Source: Rhodococcus sp. OK519
GTDB taxonomy: Bacteria > Actinomycetota > Actinomycetes > Mycobacteriales > Mycobacteriaceae
Direction: 5' to 3'
Assembly (NCBI RefSeq): GCF_003051005.1
Contig: NZ_QAOW01000003.1
Span: 62,001 to 126,000, forward strand
DNA length: 64,000 nucleotides
In this document: in pieces, positions 49,221-56,809 of the stretch
Layout: each line of letters starts with the position of its first letter
Numbering within the stretch: the first letter of the stretch is position 1
The notes under the pieces: generated by a model
Seen by the model: the letters and a program-made list of their open reading frames with translations, nothing else
Told to the model about the DNA's origin: nothing
Database searches by the model: none
Made by a program: the position numbers and the translations under genes

Positions 49221-49976
49221 TCAGTTACCGGAGGATCCCGATGAACCCGATGAACCGAGCACGTGCTCTACCGACCCGCTCACCGAGCCGAAGATGTTCT
49301 CGAGTGACGCACCGATCGAACCGAGCGATCCGGAGGACTGCGGAGTCAGGGCGAAGGCGACATCGTTCGCGTCTCCCGAGCTGAGGTCGACCGTCTGCGT
49401 CAACGGGCTACCCGTGCAGCCGGTCGGCGGGACGACTTCGACGACGTATCCCGCCTGCGCCGGCTTGTACTGGAAGAAGTACCAGCCGTTGGGGTTGGTC
49501 TCCGTGGTGGAGATGATCGCGTCCATGTTGTCGCGGAGGTTGACGGTGACATTCTCCGTCGGTTGCCCCGTATCTCCCGGGCACCCGGTGACGAAGCCGA
49601 AGATACTGAAGACCTTGACCATTTCGAGGTTCAGCCCGGTAACAGGATTTCCGCTGGTCGTGTCCGCCGGGAGCTTGTCGGGAACGGATCCGCACCCTGC
49701 CGGCGGGTACAGATTCACCGAGTAGTCACCCGGTGGAATGTTCTGGAATTCGAAGACTCCGCCGGGCCCTGTCGTCACCGACGCCACGCCGACATTGGTC
49801 ACGGCATCGTGGAGCTCCACCCACGCGCCCACGGGATTCCCGTCGTCGGCACACGTGTTGGTCATCGTTCCCGAAATCGCCGGGAACGGATCGGCGCTTG
49901 CCACTCCCGGAAGGCCGATCGTGGCGAGCACAAGTCCTGCGAACAACGTCCCTGCAGCTGAAAGCCTTCGTTTCAC
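49221..49976 (-). CDS. Secreted protein with SdrD/CNA-B-like beta domains and a Gly/Ser tail
   Basis: A 251-residue exported protein. A Sec signal (MKRRLSAAGTLFAGLVLATIG...VASA) is followed by two B-type beta-sandwich modules. Module one is ISGTMTNTCADDGNPVGAWVELHD ... GVFEFQNIPPGDYSVNLYPP; module two is FGFVTGCPGDTGQPTENVTVNLRD ... GWYFFQYKPAQAGYVVEVVPP. Both have Cys that could form disulfides. The tail (SSGSLGSIGASLENIFGS ... GSSGSSGSSGN) recalls the tail of the secreted protein at 18893-19522. Start is a GTG at 49976. A surface or adhesive role is inferred. Confidence 0.8.
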   Translation of the reverse strand: MKRRLSAAGTLFAGLVLATIGLPGVASADPFPAISGTMTNTCADDGNPVGAWVELHDAVTNVGVASVTTGPGGVFEFQNIPPGDYSVNLYPPAGCGSVPDKLPADTTSGNPVTGLNLEMVKVFSIFGFVTGCPGDTGQPTENVTVNLRDNMDAIISTTETNPNGWYFFQYKPAQAGYVVEVVPPTGCTGSPLTQTVDLSSGDANDVAFALTPQSSGSLGSIGASLENIFGSVSGSVEHVLGSSGSSGSSGN

Positions 49977-50042
49977 GTCGAACCCCCTCAGGTTCCGCGG
50001 ACAATTACCGAGGGGATGGTAAGCACACTCATTTACAAGACT

Positions 50043-50066
50043 CGCCGAATTCTGATCAATTCGGCG
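50043..50066. repeat. Palindrome in an AT-rich intergenic patch
   Basis: CGCCGAATT-N6-AATTCGGCG, perfect nine-base arms, in a stretch (about 50020-50170) much richer in A/T than its surroundings. It lies between the aroG stop and the secreted protein gene and could be an operator for the latter. Confidence 0.4.
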
Positions 50067-50173
50067 TCATTTATGAATATTGCCGCGTTTATTCTTCATC
50101 CACCAAACAATGGCAATACTGTAATGCCAATGGATGTAATTCTCACGGAATGCACGGCAGTACATTTTCGGCG

Positions 50174-50214
50174 CGACGGGCGCGCCACCCCCGAAGGGAA
50201 GGCGCGGCCCGTCG
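50174..50214 (-). terminator. Probable terminator after the DAHP synthase gene
   Basis: A 13-bp stem with one bulged base (50174-50186 CGACGGGCGCGCC against 50201-50214), 14 bp past the gene. On the minus strand it is followed by CGCCGAAAATG, without a T-run. Confidence 0.55.
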
Positions 50215-50227
50215 AGCGGCAGCCGAA

Positions 50228-51304
50228 TCAGCCGCGGCGAGCGGCTACCGCGGCGGCAAGACGATCGAGCGTCGCAGCGGTGGTGCTCCAGTCGATGCAC
50301 GCGTCGGTGATGGACTGACCGTAAGTGAGCTCGTCGGCCTGGCCCAGCGTCAGGTCCTGGCGTCCGGCCTCGATGAAGCTCTCGAGCATGATGCCGACGA
50401 CGCCCCGGTCGCCTGCCTCGATACGCTCCGCGATGTCGGTGACCACGTCGACCTGCTTGTTGTGATCCTTGCGGCTGTTGCCATGGCTCGCATCGACCAC
50501 CACCCGCTCCGGCAGACCCGACTTGTGAAGGCGCGCAAGGGTATCCGCAACGGTCTCGGCGTCGTAGTTGGGGCCGTCGGTGCCGCCGCGCAGGATCACG
50601 TGGCAGTCCGGGTTGCCGACCGTGTGGATCAGCGCCGCCTGGCCCTCGAGGTCGGTTCCGGGGAACACGTGACTGGCCGCCGCGGCGCGGGTGCCGTCGA
50701 CGGCCACCTGCACGTCGCCCTCGGTGGAGTTCTTGATGCCGACCGGCATCGACAGCGCGCTGCACAGCTGACGGTGCACCTGGCTGGCCGCGGTGCGCGC
50801 GCCGATCGCGCCGTAGGTGACCAGGTCGGCGATGTACTGCGGGATGATCGGGTCGAGGAACTCGCAGCCGACCGGCAGGCCGAGGCGGGAGATGTCGAGC
50901 AGCAGCTTGCGGCCCATCCGCAGTCCGGTGTTGATGTCGTACGTGCCGTCGAGGTGTGGGTCGTTGAGAAGACCCTTCCAGCCCAGCGTCGTACGCGGCT
51001 TCTCGAAGTAGACGCGCATGACGATCTGCAGGTCGTCACGCAGTTCCTCGGCCTTCGCGGCCAGACGGCGTGCGTAGTCCATGGCGGCCTCGGGATCGTG
51101 CACCGAGCACGGTCCGACCACGACGACCAGGCGGTCGTCGTCGCCGTTGAGGATGTCGACGGTGGCGGCACGGCCCGAACGCACGGTGGCAGCGGCCACC
51201 TCGTCGGGGGTGTGCTCGGCACGCACGACGGACGGCGCCACCAGCGGGCTGATGCTGACGGTGCGCTGATCGTCGAGGCGCTGATCGTTTGCAATAACGG
51301 TCAT
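50228..51304 (-). CDS. aroG: Class I 3-deoxy-7-phosphoheptulonate (DAHP) synthase
   Basis: A 358-residue enzyme of the AroF/AroG/AroH type. Motifs are VVVVGPCSVHDPEAAMDYARRL, MRVYFEKPRTTLGWKGLLNDPHLDGTYDI, GARTAASQVHRQ, MPVGIKNSTEGD and VVVDASHGNSRKDH. It joins PEP and erythrose 4-phosphate, the first step to chorismate and the aromatic amino acids. The ATG has an AGGAAA ribosome binding site. A leader peptide with consecutive Tyr, Phe, Trp and Phe codons and a hairpin precede it, indicating attenuation-type control by aromatic amino acids. Confidence 0.95.
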   Translation of the reverse strand: MTVIANDQRLDDQRTVSISPLVAPSVVRAEHTPDEVAAATVRSGRAATVDILNGDDDRLVVVVGPCSVHDPEAAMDYARRLAAKAEELRDDLQIVMRVYFEKPRTTLGWKGLLNDPHLDGTYDINTGLRMGRKLLLDISRLGLPVGCEFLDPIIPQYIADLVTYGAIGARTAASQVHRQLCSALSMPVGIKNSTEGDVQVAVDGTRAAAASHVFPGTDLEGQAALIHTVGNPDCHVILRGGTDGPNYDAETVADTLARLHKSGLPERVVVDASHGNSRKDHNKQVDVVTDIAERIEAGDRGVVGIMLESFIEAGRQDLTLGQADELTYGQSITDACIDWSTTAATLDRLAAAVAARRG

Positions 51305-51358
51305 GGGGTTCGGTTTCCTGTTCTCAGGCCGACCCTCGAAGACTGTGAAGAATCCCAG

Positions 51359-51382
51359 CGAGCCGGTCTGTCATCCGGCTCG
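51359..51382 (-). promoter_or_regulatory. Hairpin between the aromatic leader peptide and DAHP synthase
   Basis: CGAGCCGG-N8-CCGGCTCG, perfect eight-base arms, 11 bp after the leader peptide stop. It could be the attenuator or part of an alternative structure. The T-run is poor (ATTCTTC after 6 bases), so the mechanism may be translational. Confidence 0.5.
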
Positions 51383-51393
51383 GGGGTGGATTG

Positions 51394-51462
51394 TCAGCGC
51401 GTGGTTACGCCGACCGACCCACCCGGGGCCGGCCTGCTAAACCAGAAATAGGTCGCTGACAC
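51394..51462 (-). CDS. Aromatic leader peptide of the DAHP synthase gene
   Basis: A 22-residue frame V-SATYFWFSRPAPGG-SVGVTTR starting with GTG at 51462 and ending 89 bp before aroG. Four consecutive aromatic codons (Tyr, Phe, Trp, Phe) are very unlikely by chance upstream of the first aromatic pathway gene. TAGTCT ends seven bases before the GTG, so it may be leaderless. An in-frame ATG at 51498 would give 34 residues. Corynebacterium glutamicum has a similar FYW leader (aroR) before its DAHP synthase gene. Ribosome stalling when aromatic amino acids are scarce would allow expression. Confidence 0.8.
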   Translation of the reverse strand: MSATYFWFSRPAPGGSVGVTTR

Positions 51463-51548
51463 GCCGCCCAGACTAACCGCTGGCGCGCTTTCGCGCATCA
51501 GCGACCCCCGGAACGAGACGACGATCACAGCCAGAGTCCGCCCAGCCC

Positions 51549-51576
51549 TTGACATACAACCAATCGGTTGTACGTT
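51549..51576 (+). promoter_or_regulatory. Promoter with ArsR operator before the second ArsR/SRPBCC operon
   Basis: TTGACA (51549-51554) and TACGTT (51571-51576) are 16 bases apart. The palindrome TACAACC-AATC-GGTTGTA (51555-51572) fills the spacer, a repressor position. The -10 ends six bases before the GTG at 51583, so the mRNA is probably leaderless. Confidence 0.75.
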
Positions 51577-51582
51577 GAGATT

Positions 51583-51924
51583 GTGGGCGGAGACGACGAG
51601 GACCGGGCAGATGCCCTGTTCCACGCGCTCGCCGACCGCACCCGACGCGACATCATGCGCCGCGTACTGGCCGGGGAGCATTCAGTTTCCGCGCTCGCGG
51701 CGAGATACGACATGAGCTTCGCCGCAGTACAGAAACACGTCTCCGTGCTGGAGAACGCCGGACTGCTCACCAAGCGACGCAGCGGCCGGGAGCAGTTGGC
51801 CAGGGGCGACGTGGCCGCGGTGCGCGCGGTGGCGTCCATGCTCACCGAGTTGGAACAGGTGTGGCGCGGGCGCATCGCACGTATCGACGAACTCATCGCA
51901 TTCGACTCGACCCAGGAGGACTGA
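51583..51924 (+). CDS. ArsR-family regulator (second ArsR/SRPBCC operon)
   Basis: A 113-residue winged-helix protein (ALFHALADRTRRDIMRRVLAGEHSVSALAARYDMSFAAVQKHVSVLENAGLLTKRRSGREQLARGD). It lacks metal-binding Cys. The frame reaches a TTG at 51568, but that would place the start inside the -10 region. The GTG at 51583 fits the promoter as a leaderless start. It precedes the SRPBCC gene by three bases and probably represses both through the palindrome in its promoter. Confidence 0.9.
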   Translation: MGGDDEDRADALFHALADRTRRDIMRRVLAGEHSVSALAARYDMSFAAVQKHVSVLENAGLLTKRRSGREQLARGDVAAVRAVASMLTELEQVWRGRIARIDELIAFDSTQED

Positions 51925-51927
51925 GCA

Positions 51928-52413
51928 ATGCCTGTCACCGACGTCAAGCAAGATCTCGACAACCTCACCCTGATCATCACCGCCGAGTTCGCGGCACCGG
52001 TGGAGCGGCTGTGGCAGGTCTACGCCGACCCGCGTCAGCTGGAGAAGGTCTGGGGGCCGCCTACGTACCCGGCGACGGTAGTGGACCACGAGCTTGTGCC
52101 GGGCGGACGCGTCACGTACTTCATGACCGGCCCGGACGGCGAGAAGTTCGCCGGGTACTGGGCGGTCTCGGCTGTCGACGAGCCGAGGAGCTTCGCGTTC
52201 GCCGACGGCTTCGCCGACGAGGATTTCAATCCGAATCCCGAACTGCCGGTGTCGAAGAACGTCTACGCCTTCACCGAGCACGACGGGGGTACGCGGGCCA
52301 CGTACACGAGCACCTTCGAGTCCGCCGAGGCGCTGCAGACGGTGCTGGACATGGGCGTGATCGAAGGGGCCACGTCGGCGATCAACCAGATCGACGAGCT
52401 TCTCGCGTCCTGA
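51928..52413 (+). CDS. SRPBCC (AHSA1-like) domain protein
   Basis: A 161-residue helix-grip protein (LTLIITAEFAAPVERLWQVYADPRQLEKVWGPPTYPATVVDHELVPGGRVTYFMTGPDGEKFAGYW ... TYTSTFESAEALQTVLDMGVIEGATSAINQIDELL). It is the AHSA1 type usually paired with ArsR regulators in actinobacteria. It starts three bases after the regulator. Its 3' end overlaps the convergent DUF4303-like gene by 32 bp. The ligand is unknown. Confidence 0.88.
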   Translation: MPVTDVKQDLDNLTLIITAEFAAPVERLWQVYADPRQLEKVWGPPTYPATVVDHELVPGGRVTYFMTGPDGEKFAGYWAVSAVDEPRSFAFADGFADEDFNPNPELPVSKNVYAFTEHDGGTRATYTSTFESAEALQTVLDMGVIEGATSAINQIDELLAS

Positions 52414-53641
52414 CCACGACGCGCACGGCGTCCCGGACCCGCGCGTCCGGATCGGCGGACAGCCTGTCGAGTTCGACCTCGTACCGTGCGCGGTCGAAGG
52501 TCTCGAGTCGGACGTCCGAGAGGACGAGCACCGCGTGGCGGCGCACTGCGGCCCACACGGATCCGAGGCCACCGAACGCAACCTCGATCTCGTCCGTGGC
52601 GAGCACACAGTAGCCACTGCCCGGAGACAGGCGTGCGCAGACCGGGTCGTGCAGCGCGGGGTGCGCAGTCAGCGCCTCCTCGAGCGGGGCGTAGTCCAGC
52701 AGAGTCGGCACCCCGACGTCGCGGAACGAGGTGTACGGCGCACTGAGCCCCCGGACAGCAACCTCCTCGGGCAGGCCGTCGATCCGGGCGATCACGACGC
52801 CCATCCGGCCCAGGCGAGCGAGTGCCGCAGCGGCCCACGCGCGGTCGGGTACCGGAAGCGACGGTTTCGCGACGACCGCCTCCAGCGCATCGACAACCCC
52901 GTTCGACGCGTCTCCGATCTCGCCGAGAAGCTTTGCCCACTGCCACTTCTCGCGAGCCCGTGACAGGCGACCCAGTACGGCGGGCACGGCCGCATCCCCG
53001 AGATCACGAAGCCAGGCGATCGCACGTTCGGCACCGGGTGGCGGGGAGACGGGCGCGTCGACGATCGCGACCAGTTCGGCGATGCGATTCGCCACTGGGA
53101 GATCGGTGAGCCGGTCGACAGCGGCCTGTTCCTCGTCCAGTTCGGGGAAGTGTCTGCGCAACTGAGCCTTCGACAGACTGAGAGGGATCAGTTCCCACGC
53201 CTCGTCCATCGCGACGGCGACGAAGTTGCGATGAACGATCCCCTCCTCGACGAGGATGCGCCGGGCACTGCGGCAGGCCTTGGCCGCGGCCCGTTCGAAT
53301 CGACGATGGACGCGCTCCCAGGTCTTGTCGCCGCCCGCTGTCGCGGCCGCCGTGATCTCCGACGCGAGCGCGTCGTCGGCCTGGTCGGGATCGCATTGCC
53401 ACGGCCAGTCGGCCGGACTCCATCGCAGTGCATCCTCACCGAAGTCGGCGGTTGCGACGGACGCGAGCGCCTTCTCGCCGGCCACGCCGATCATCGGCCA
53501 TGCGATCGCCCCTCCGGACTCGGCGTAGAACTCGTGGAGCGCGGCGCCGTAGATCCGGTCGTCCGGGTGCTCGGCGCACATCCGCCGCACGCACTCGACG
53601 ATCCGGTCCCGAAATGCCGCCTCCACCCGCACCCAGTCCAC
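52382..53641 (-). CDS. DUF4303-like protein with HEAT-type helical repeats
   Basis: A 419-residue soluble protein. The N-terminal 170 residues (VRRMCAEHPDDRIYGAALHEFYAESGGAIAWPMIGV) resemble DUF4303-type proteins often found near toxin-immunity loci. The middle and C-terminal parts are Ala/Leu-rich helical pairs (AERAIAWLRDLGDAAVPAVLGRLSRAREKWQWAKLLGEIGDASNGVVDALEAVV) that look like HEAT repeats. An immunity or scaffold protein is possible, but no toxin gene is adjacent. The ATG at 53641 is the natural start. Confidence 0.65.
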   Translation of the reverse strand: MDWVRVEAAFRDRIVECVRRMCAEHPDDRIYGAALHEFYAESGGAIAWPMIGVAGEKALASVATADFGEDALRWSPADWPWQCDPDQADDALASEITAAATAGGDKTWERVHRRFERAAAKACRSARRILVEEGIVHRNFVAVAMDEAWELIPLSLSKAQLRRHFPELDEEQAAVDRLTDLPVANRIAELVAIVDAPVSPPPGAERAIAWLRDLGDAAVPAVLGRLSRAREKWQWAKLLGEIGDASNGVVDALEAVVAKPSLPVPDRAWAAAALARLGRMGVVIARIDGLPEEVAVRGLSAPYTSFRDVGVPTLLDYAPLEEALTAHPALHDPVCARLSPGSGYCVLATDEIEVAFGGLGSVWAAVRRHAVLVLSDVRLETFDRARYEVELDRLSADPDARVRDAVRVVVRTREARRSG

Positions 53642-53783
53642 CCGCCCGACCCTAGGCCACGCGTTTCGAATCGGCGCCGGCGTTCACCCTCTGGTGAAAC
53701 TGAAACCAATTCTATAAGTTGTGACGGGCGCCATAGACGACTTGCGGCGCGACACCGATCCGACGTCCACAGGAGTGCCCCTC

Positions 53784-54473
53784 GTGACCGAAGCGCCGAT
53801 CTCGCTACTTCACGCCGATCTGAAGTCCCTGCTCGATTCGCGCACCAGCTGCCGTGCCTTCCTTCCGGATCCGGTCTCACGCGAGACGATCGAGCAGATC
53901 CTCGAACTGGCGCAGCAGACACCGTCGTGGTGCAACACCCAGCCGTGGCGCGTGTCGATCACGGAGGGCGAGGCAACCGAACGCTTCCGCAAGGGCCTGA
54001 TGGAGCACGTTCTCTCGTCTCCGCACTCCCCCGATTTCCCGTTCCCTCGCGAGTACAAGGGCGTCCACCAGGAGCGCCGCAAGGAATGCGCGATGCAGCT
54101 GTACTCGAGCGTGGGAATCGCGGCGGGCGATCGTCAGGCGTCCTCCGCGCAGACGATGAAGAACTTCGACCTGTTCGGCGCTCCCCACGTCGCCGTCATC
54201 ACCACCGACGAGGCCCTCGGCGTCTACGGCGCCGTCGACTGCGGGCTCTACGTCAACACCTTCCTCCTCGCCGCCCGCAGTCTGGGCGTGGCCACCGTCC
54301 CGCAGGCGGCGCTGGCGGGCAGTGCCGCATACCTGCGCAGCTTCTTCGATCTCCCGGAGGAGCGGCAGGTGGTGTGCACGATCTCGTTCGGATACGCCGA
54401 CGAGTCGCACCCCGCGAACAACTTCCGCACCACGCGCGCCGACATCGCCGATGTCGCCGACTGGGTCTCCTGA
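53784..54473 (+). CDS. Nitroreductase-family flavin oxidoreductase
   Basis: A 229-residue FMN-dependent oxidoreductase (LLDSRTSCRAFLPDPVSRETIEQILELAQQTPSWCNTQPWRVSI ... YVNTFLLAARSLGVATVPQAALAG ... VVCTISFGYADESHPANNFRT). The motifs are those of NfnB/NfsB-like nitroreductases, which reduce nitro or quinone compounds with NAD(P)H. The frame reaches a GTG at 53721. I chose the GTG at 53784 because AGGAG sits eight bases upstream, and TATAAG at 53713-53718 lies too close to 53721 for that start to be used. Confidence 0.87.
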   Translation: MTEAPISLLHADLKSLLDSRTSCRAFLPDPVSRETIEQILELAQQTPSWCNTQPWRVSITEGEATERFRKGLMEHVLSSPHSPDFPFPREYKGVHQERRKECAMQLYSSVGIAAGDRQASSAQTMKNFDLFGAPHVAVITTDEALGVYGAVDCGLYVNTFLLAARSLGVATVPQAALAGSAAYLRSFFDLPEERQVVCTISFGYADESHPANNFRTTRADIADVADWVS

Positions 54474-54544
54474 CGGACAGCACCCCTGACAAATGTCATG
54501 ACAGGTTCGTGACGGAGGCGTGAGGGCCGGACGGCGGCAGCCGG

Positions 54545-54640
54545 GCAGATCGGGTCCATCGACCTGATTCTCGGTCTCTCACAGCCGAGTTCGGGCACTA
54601 TCGAGGTGTTCGGAATGCCACCGCGTGTCGCGTCCCGTGG
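54545..54640 (+). pseudogene. Remnant of an ABC transporter ATPase gene
   Basis: In one frame about 30 residues read QIGSIDLILGLSQPSSGTIEVFGMPPR, matching the segment between Walker A and the Q-loop of drug-export ATPases. There is no Walker A before it and no signature motif after it. A second short piece in another frame (VDEVLRRAGIFEIADRQ, near 54636-54690) may be more of the same decayed gene. The surrounding gap 54474-54744 has nothing else. Confidence 0.5.
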
Positions 54641-54744
54641 ACGAAGTGCTCCGCCGCGCCGGCATCTTCGAGATCGCCGATCGGCAAGACCGGAGCCGAG
54701 AACCGCACCGAGGCGGTACGGATCGCGGAATCGAACGGCTGGCT

Positions 54745-55383
54745 CTAGAACGAACTCAACGGCCGGTCCGGCAGTTCGGCGAGCGAGCCGAGCGTGCCCA
54801 TCTCGATCAGGTTGATGACGAAGGTGTCGTGGTCGAGCGGTAGTTCGCCCCCGCTGTCGCATGCGCGAGCCCGCGACGCCAGCGCCGACACGATGAAGTT
54901 GGTCGTCAACCGGATCCGTTCCTCGCGCAGCGCCTCACTCATTCCTGCCATCGACTGACGGACCACATCCTTCGCGACCGCACTGGCGGGCGAGTACTTG
55001 GCATCGGCGAGACCGCCGCGCCGGTCGTACACCTCGTCCATGATCTGCACGAAGTCCCGTCCACGCTCGTCGAGAAGCTTCTCCGCCAACGGAATCGTCA
55101 TCGCGGCGATTGCGTCGCGCAGCGCCTCTCGTGACGGCTCACGCCCCGCACACAGGCGTTGGACGAGTTCGTCCATCCGGCTGCTGACGTCGGCCATGTG
55201 CCGCACGACGATCGCCTCGAGCAGCCCCTCACGGGAGCCGAAGTAGTAATGGACTGCCGAGTCGTTGCGCACCCCGGCGATCTCGTTGAGATCGCGGATC
55301 CGTGCTCGCGCAATCCCTTCGCGCGCGAACAGGTACTCGCCTGCCCGCAGCAGTCGCTCCTTCGCAGGAAGTTCCCCCACCAT
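54745..55383 (-). CDS. TetR-family regulator, divergent from the P450 gene
   Basis: A 212-residue regulator with N-terminal HTH (AKERLLRAGEYLFAREGIARARIRDLNEIAGVRNDSAVHYYFGSREGLLEAIVVRHM) and a C-terminal ligand domain. The ATG at 55383 (MVGELPAKE) was chosen over an upstream ATG at 55401. A 25-bp palindrome at 55425-55449 lies between it and the P450 gene and is its likely operator. Target and ligand are probably steroid-like, judging from the P450. Confidence 0.88.
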   Translation of the reverse strand: MVGELPAKERLLRAGEYLFAREGIARARIRDLNEIAGVRNDSAVHYYFGSREGLLEAIVVRHMADVSSRMDELVQRLCAGREPSREALRDAIAAMTIPLAEKLLDERGRDFVQIMDEVYDRRGGLADAKYSPASAVAKDVVRQSMAGMSEALREERIRLTTNFIVSALASRARACDSGGELPLDHDTFVINLIEMGTLGSLAELPDRPLSSF

Positions 55384-55424
55384 GGCTTGACAGCCTAACA
55401 AACATGATTAATGTGTTCCGCATC

Positions 55425-55449
55425 ACTGTTAACGGTCGCCGTTAACAGT
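55425..55449. promoter_or_regulatory. 25-bp perfect palindromic operator between TetR and P450 genes
   Basis: ACTGTTAACGG-TCG-CCGTTAACAGT: eleven-base arms with a three-base spacer, perfectly symmetrical, in the 164-bp divergent gap. This is the size and position expected for a TetR dimer pair controlling both genes. Confidence 0.75.
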
Positions 55450-55547
55450 TTCTCTTCCACGGGTCGAAGCGCCTTTCCGGCGGCTCCGACCCGCGCTGGA
55501 CACTGCCCGTTCACGACTCCCGAACCAGCACACGCGGAGGCACTTCC

Positions 55548-56780
55548 ATGGCTGTACCCGACGGCATCGACGTCACCCACCCCTCGACGTTCGAGGACGG
55601 GATCCCGCACGATCTCTTCGCCGAACTGCGTCGCACGGCGCCGATCTGGTGGAACCCGCAGAGCCGGGATGTCGCCGGCTACGACGACGACGGGTTCTGG
55701 GTCGTCTCGACCCACGAACTGGTGCAGGAGGTGTCGCGGCGCAACGACGTCTTCTCGTCGTGGGAGAACACCGTGATGGTCCGCAACGCGGACGATGCGA
55801 CACGCGAGCAGATCGAGGCGCAGCGCGCGACGATGCTCAACAAGGACGAACCCGAGCACACGGCCCTGCGGCGCATCATCACGCGCGGGTTCACGCCGCG
55901 GGCCGTCAACGGGCTGCGCTCGGCGCTGGCCGTGCGGGCCCAGGACATCGCCCGGACCGCGGCCACCCTGGGCCGGGGCAACTTCGTGGAGGAGGCCGCG
56001 TGCGAGCTGCCCCTGCAGGCGATTGCCGATCTTCTCGGTGTGCCGCAGGAGGATCGGCGCAAGCTCTTCGACTGGTCCAACCGAATGACCGGCCGGGACG
56101 ACGACGCCTCCGCCGATCCGCTCGTCGCGGTCGGCGAGATCATGGGCTACGCGTACGCGATGGCGACCGAACGTCGCGAACGTCCCGCAGACGACATCGT
56201 GACGAAACTGGTTCAGGCGCAGGTGGACGACGGTGCGCTCACCCCCGAGGAGTTCGCGTACTTCGTCATCCTGCTGGTGGTGGCGGGCAGCGAGACCACG
56301 CGGAACTCGATCACCCACGGGCTGATGGCCTTCCACGACAACCCCGACCAGTGGGAATTGTACAAGCGTGAGCGGCCCGCGACCGCGGTCGACGAGATCA
56401 TCCGCTGGGCCAGCCCCGTCCTGTCGTTCCAGCGGACCGCGATCTGCGACACCGAACTCGGTGGCCAGGCGGTGCGGAAGGGCGATCGCGTCGTGATGAT
56501 GTACGCGTCCGCGAACTACGACGAGACCGTCTTCGACGAGCCCCGCCGCTTCGACATCACGCGATCCCCCAACCCCCATCTGGCGTTCGGCGGAACCGGG
56601 GCGCACTACTGTCTCGGGGCCAACCTCGCGCGCCTCGAGGTGGAGTTGATGTTCGACGCGATCGCCGATCATCTCCCCGACATCACGATCCTCGGGCCGC
56701 CCACCCGCATGCGTTCGGCGTGGCTCAACAGCATCACCGCGCTTCCGGTCGACTACGGGACGTGCCCGATCGCCCACTGA
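55548..56780 (+). CDS. Cytochrome P450, CYP125-like
   Basis: A 410-residue P450. It has the I-helix oxygen motif VVAGSETTRNSI, the ExxR region VDEIIRWASP and the haem loop FGGTGAHYCLGANLAR with the haem-ligating Cys near residue 355. Blocks such as LRRTAPIWWNPQ, MLNKDEPEHTALRRIITRGFTPRAV, CELPLQAIADLLGVPQEDRRKLF and the PVDYGTCPIAH end closely resemble the CYP125 steroid 26(27)-hydroxylases. It may oxidise a sterol or terpenoid side chain. It begins a three-gene run with a phosphotransferase and a solute-binding protein, under the divergent TetR. Confidence 0.92.
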   Translation: MAVPDGIDVTHPSTFEDGIPHDLFAELRRTAPIWWNPQSRDVAGYDDDGFWVVSTHELVQEVSRRNDVFSSWENTVMVRNADDATREQIEAQRATMLNKDEPEHTALRRIITRGFTPRAVNGLRSALAVRAQDIARTAATLGRGNFVEEAACELPLQAIADLLGVPQEDRRKLFDWSNRMTGRDDDASADPLVAVGEIMGYAYAMATERRERPADDIVTKLVQAQVDDGALTPEEFAYFVILLVVAGSETTRNSITHGLMAFHDNPDQWELYKRERPATAVDEIIRWASPVLSFQRTAICDTELGGQAVRKGDRVVMMYASANYDETVFDEPRRFDITRSPNPHLAFGGTGAHYCLGANLARLEVELMFDAIADHLPDITILGPPTRMRSAWLNSITALPVDYGTCPIAH

Positions 56781-56809
56781 CGGTGAACCACAACGGCAGA
56801 AGGCAGGCG

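Noticed and set aside
53721-53783. Upstream GTG start for the nitroreductase
   Set aside because: TATAAG ends only two bases before it, and an AGGAG site correctly precedes the GTG at 53784.
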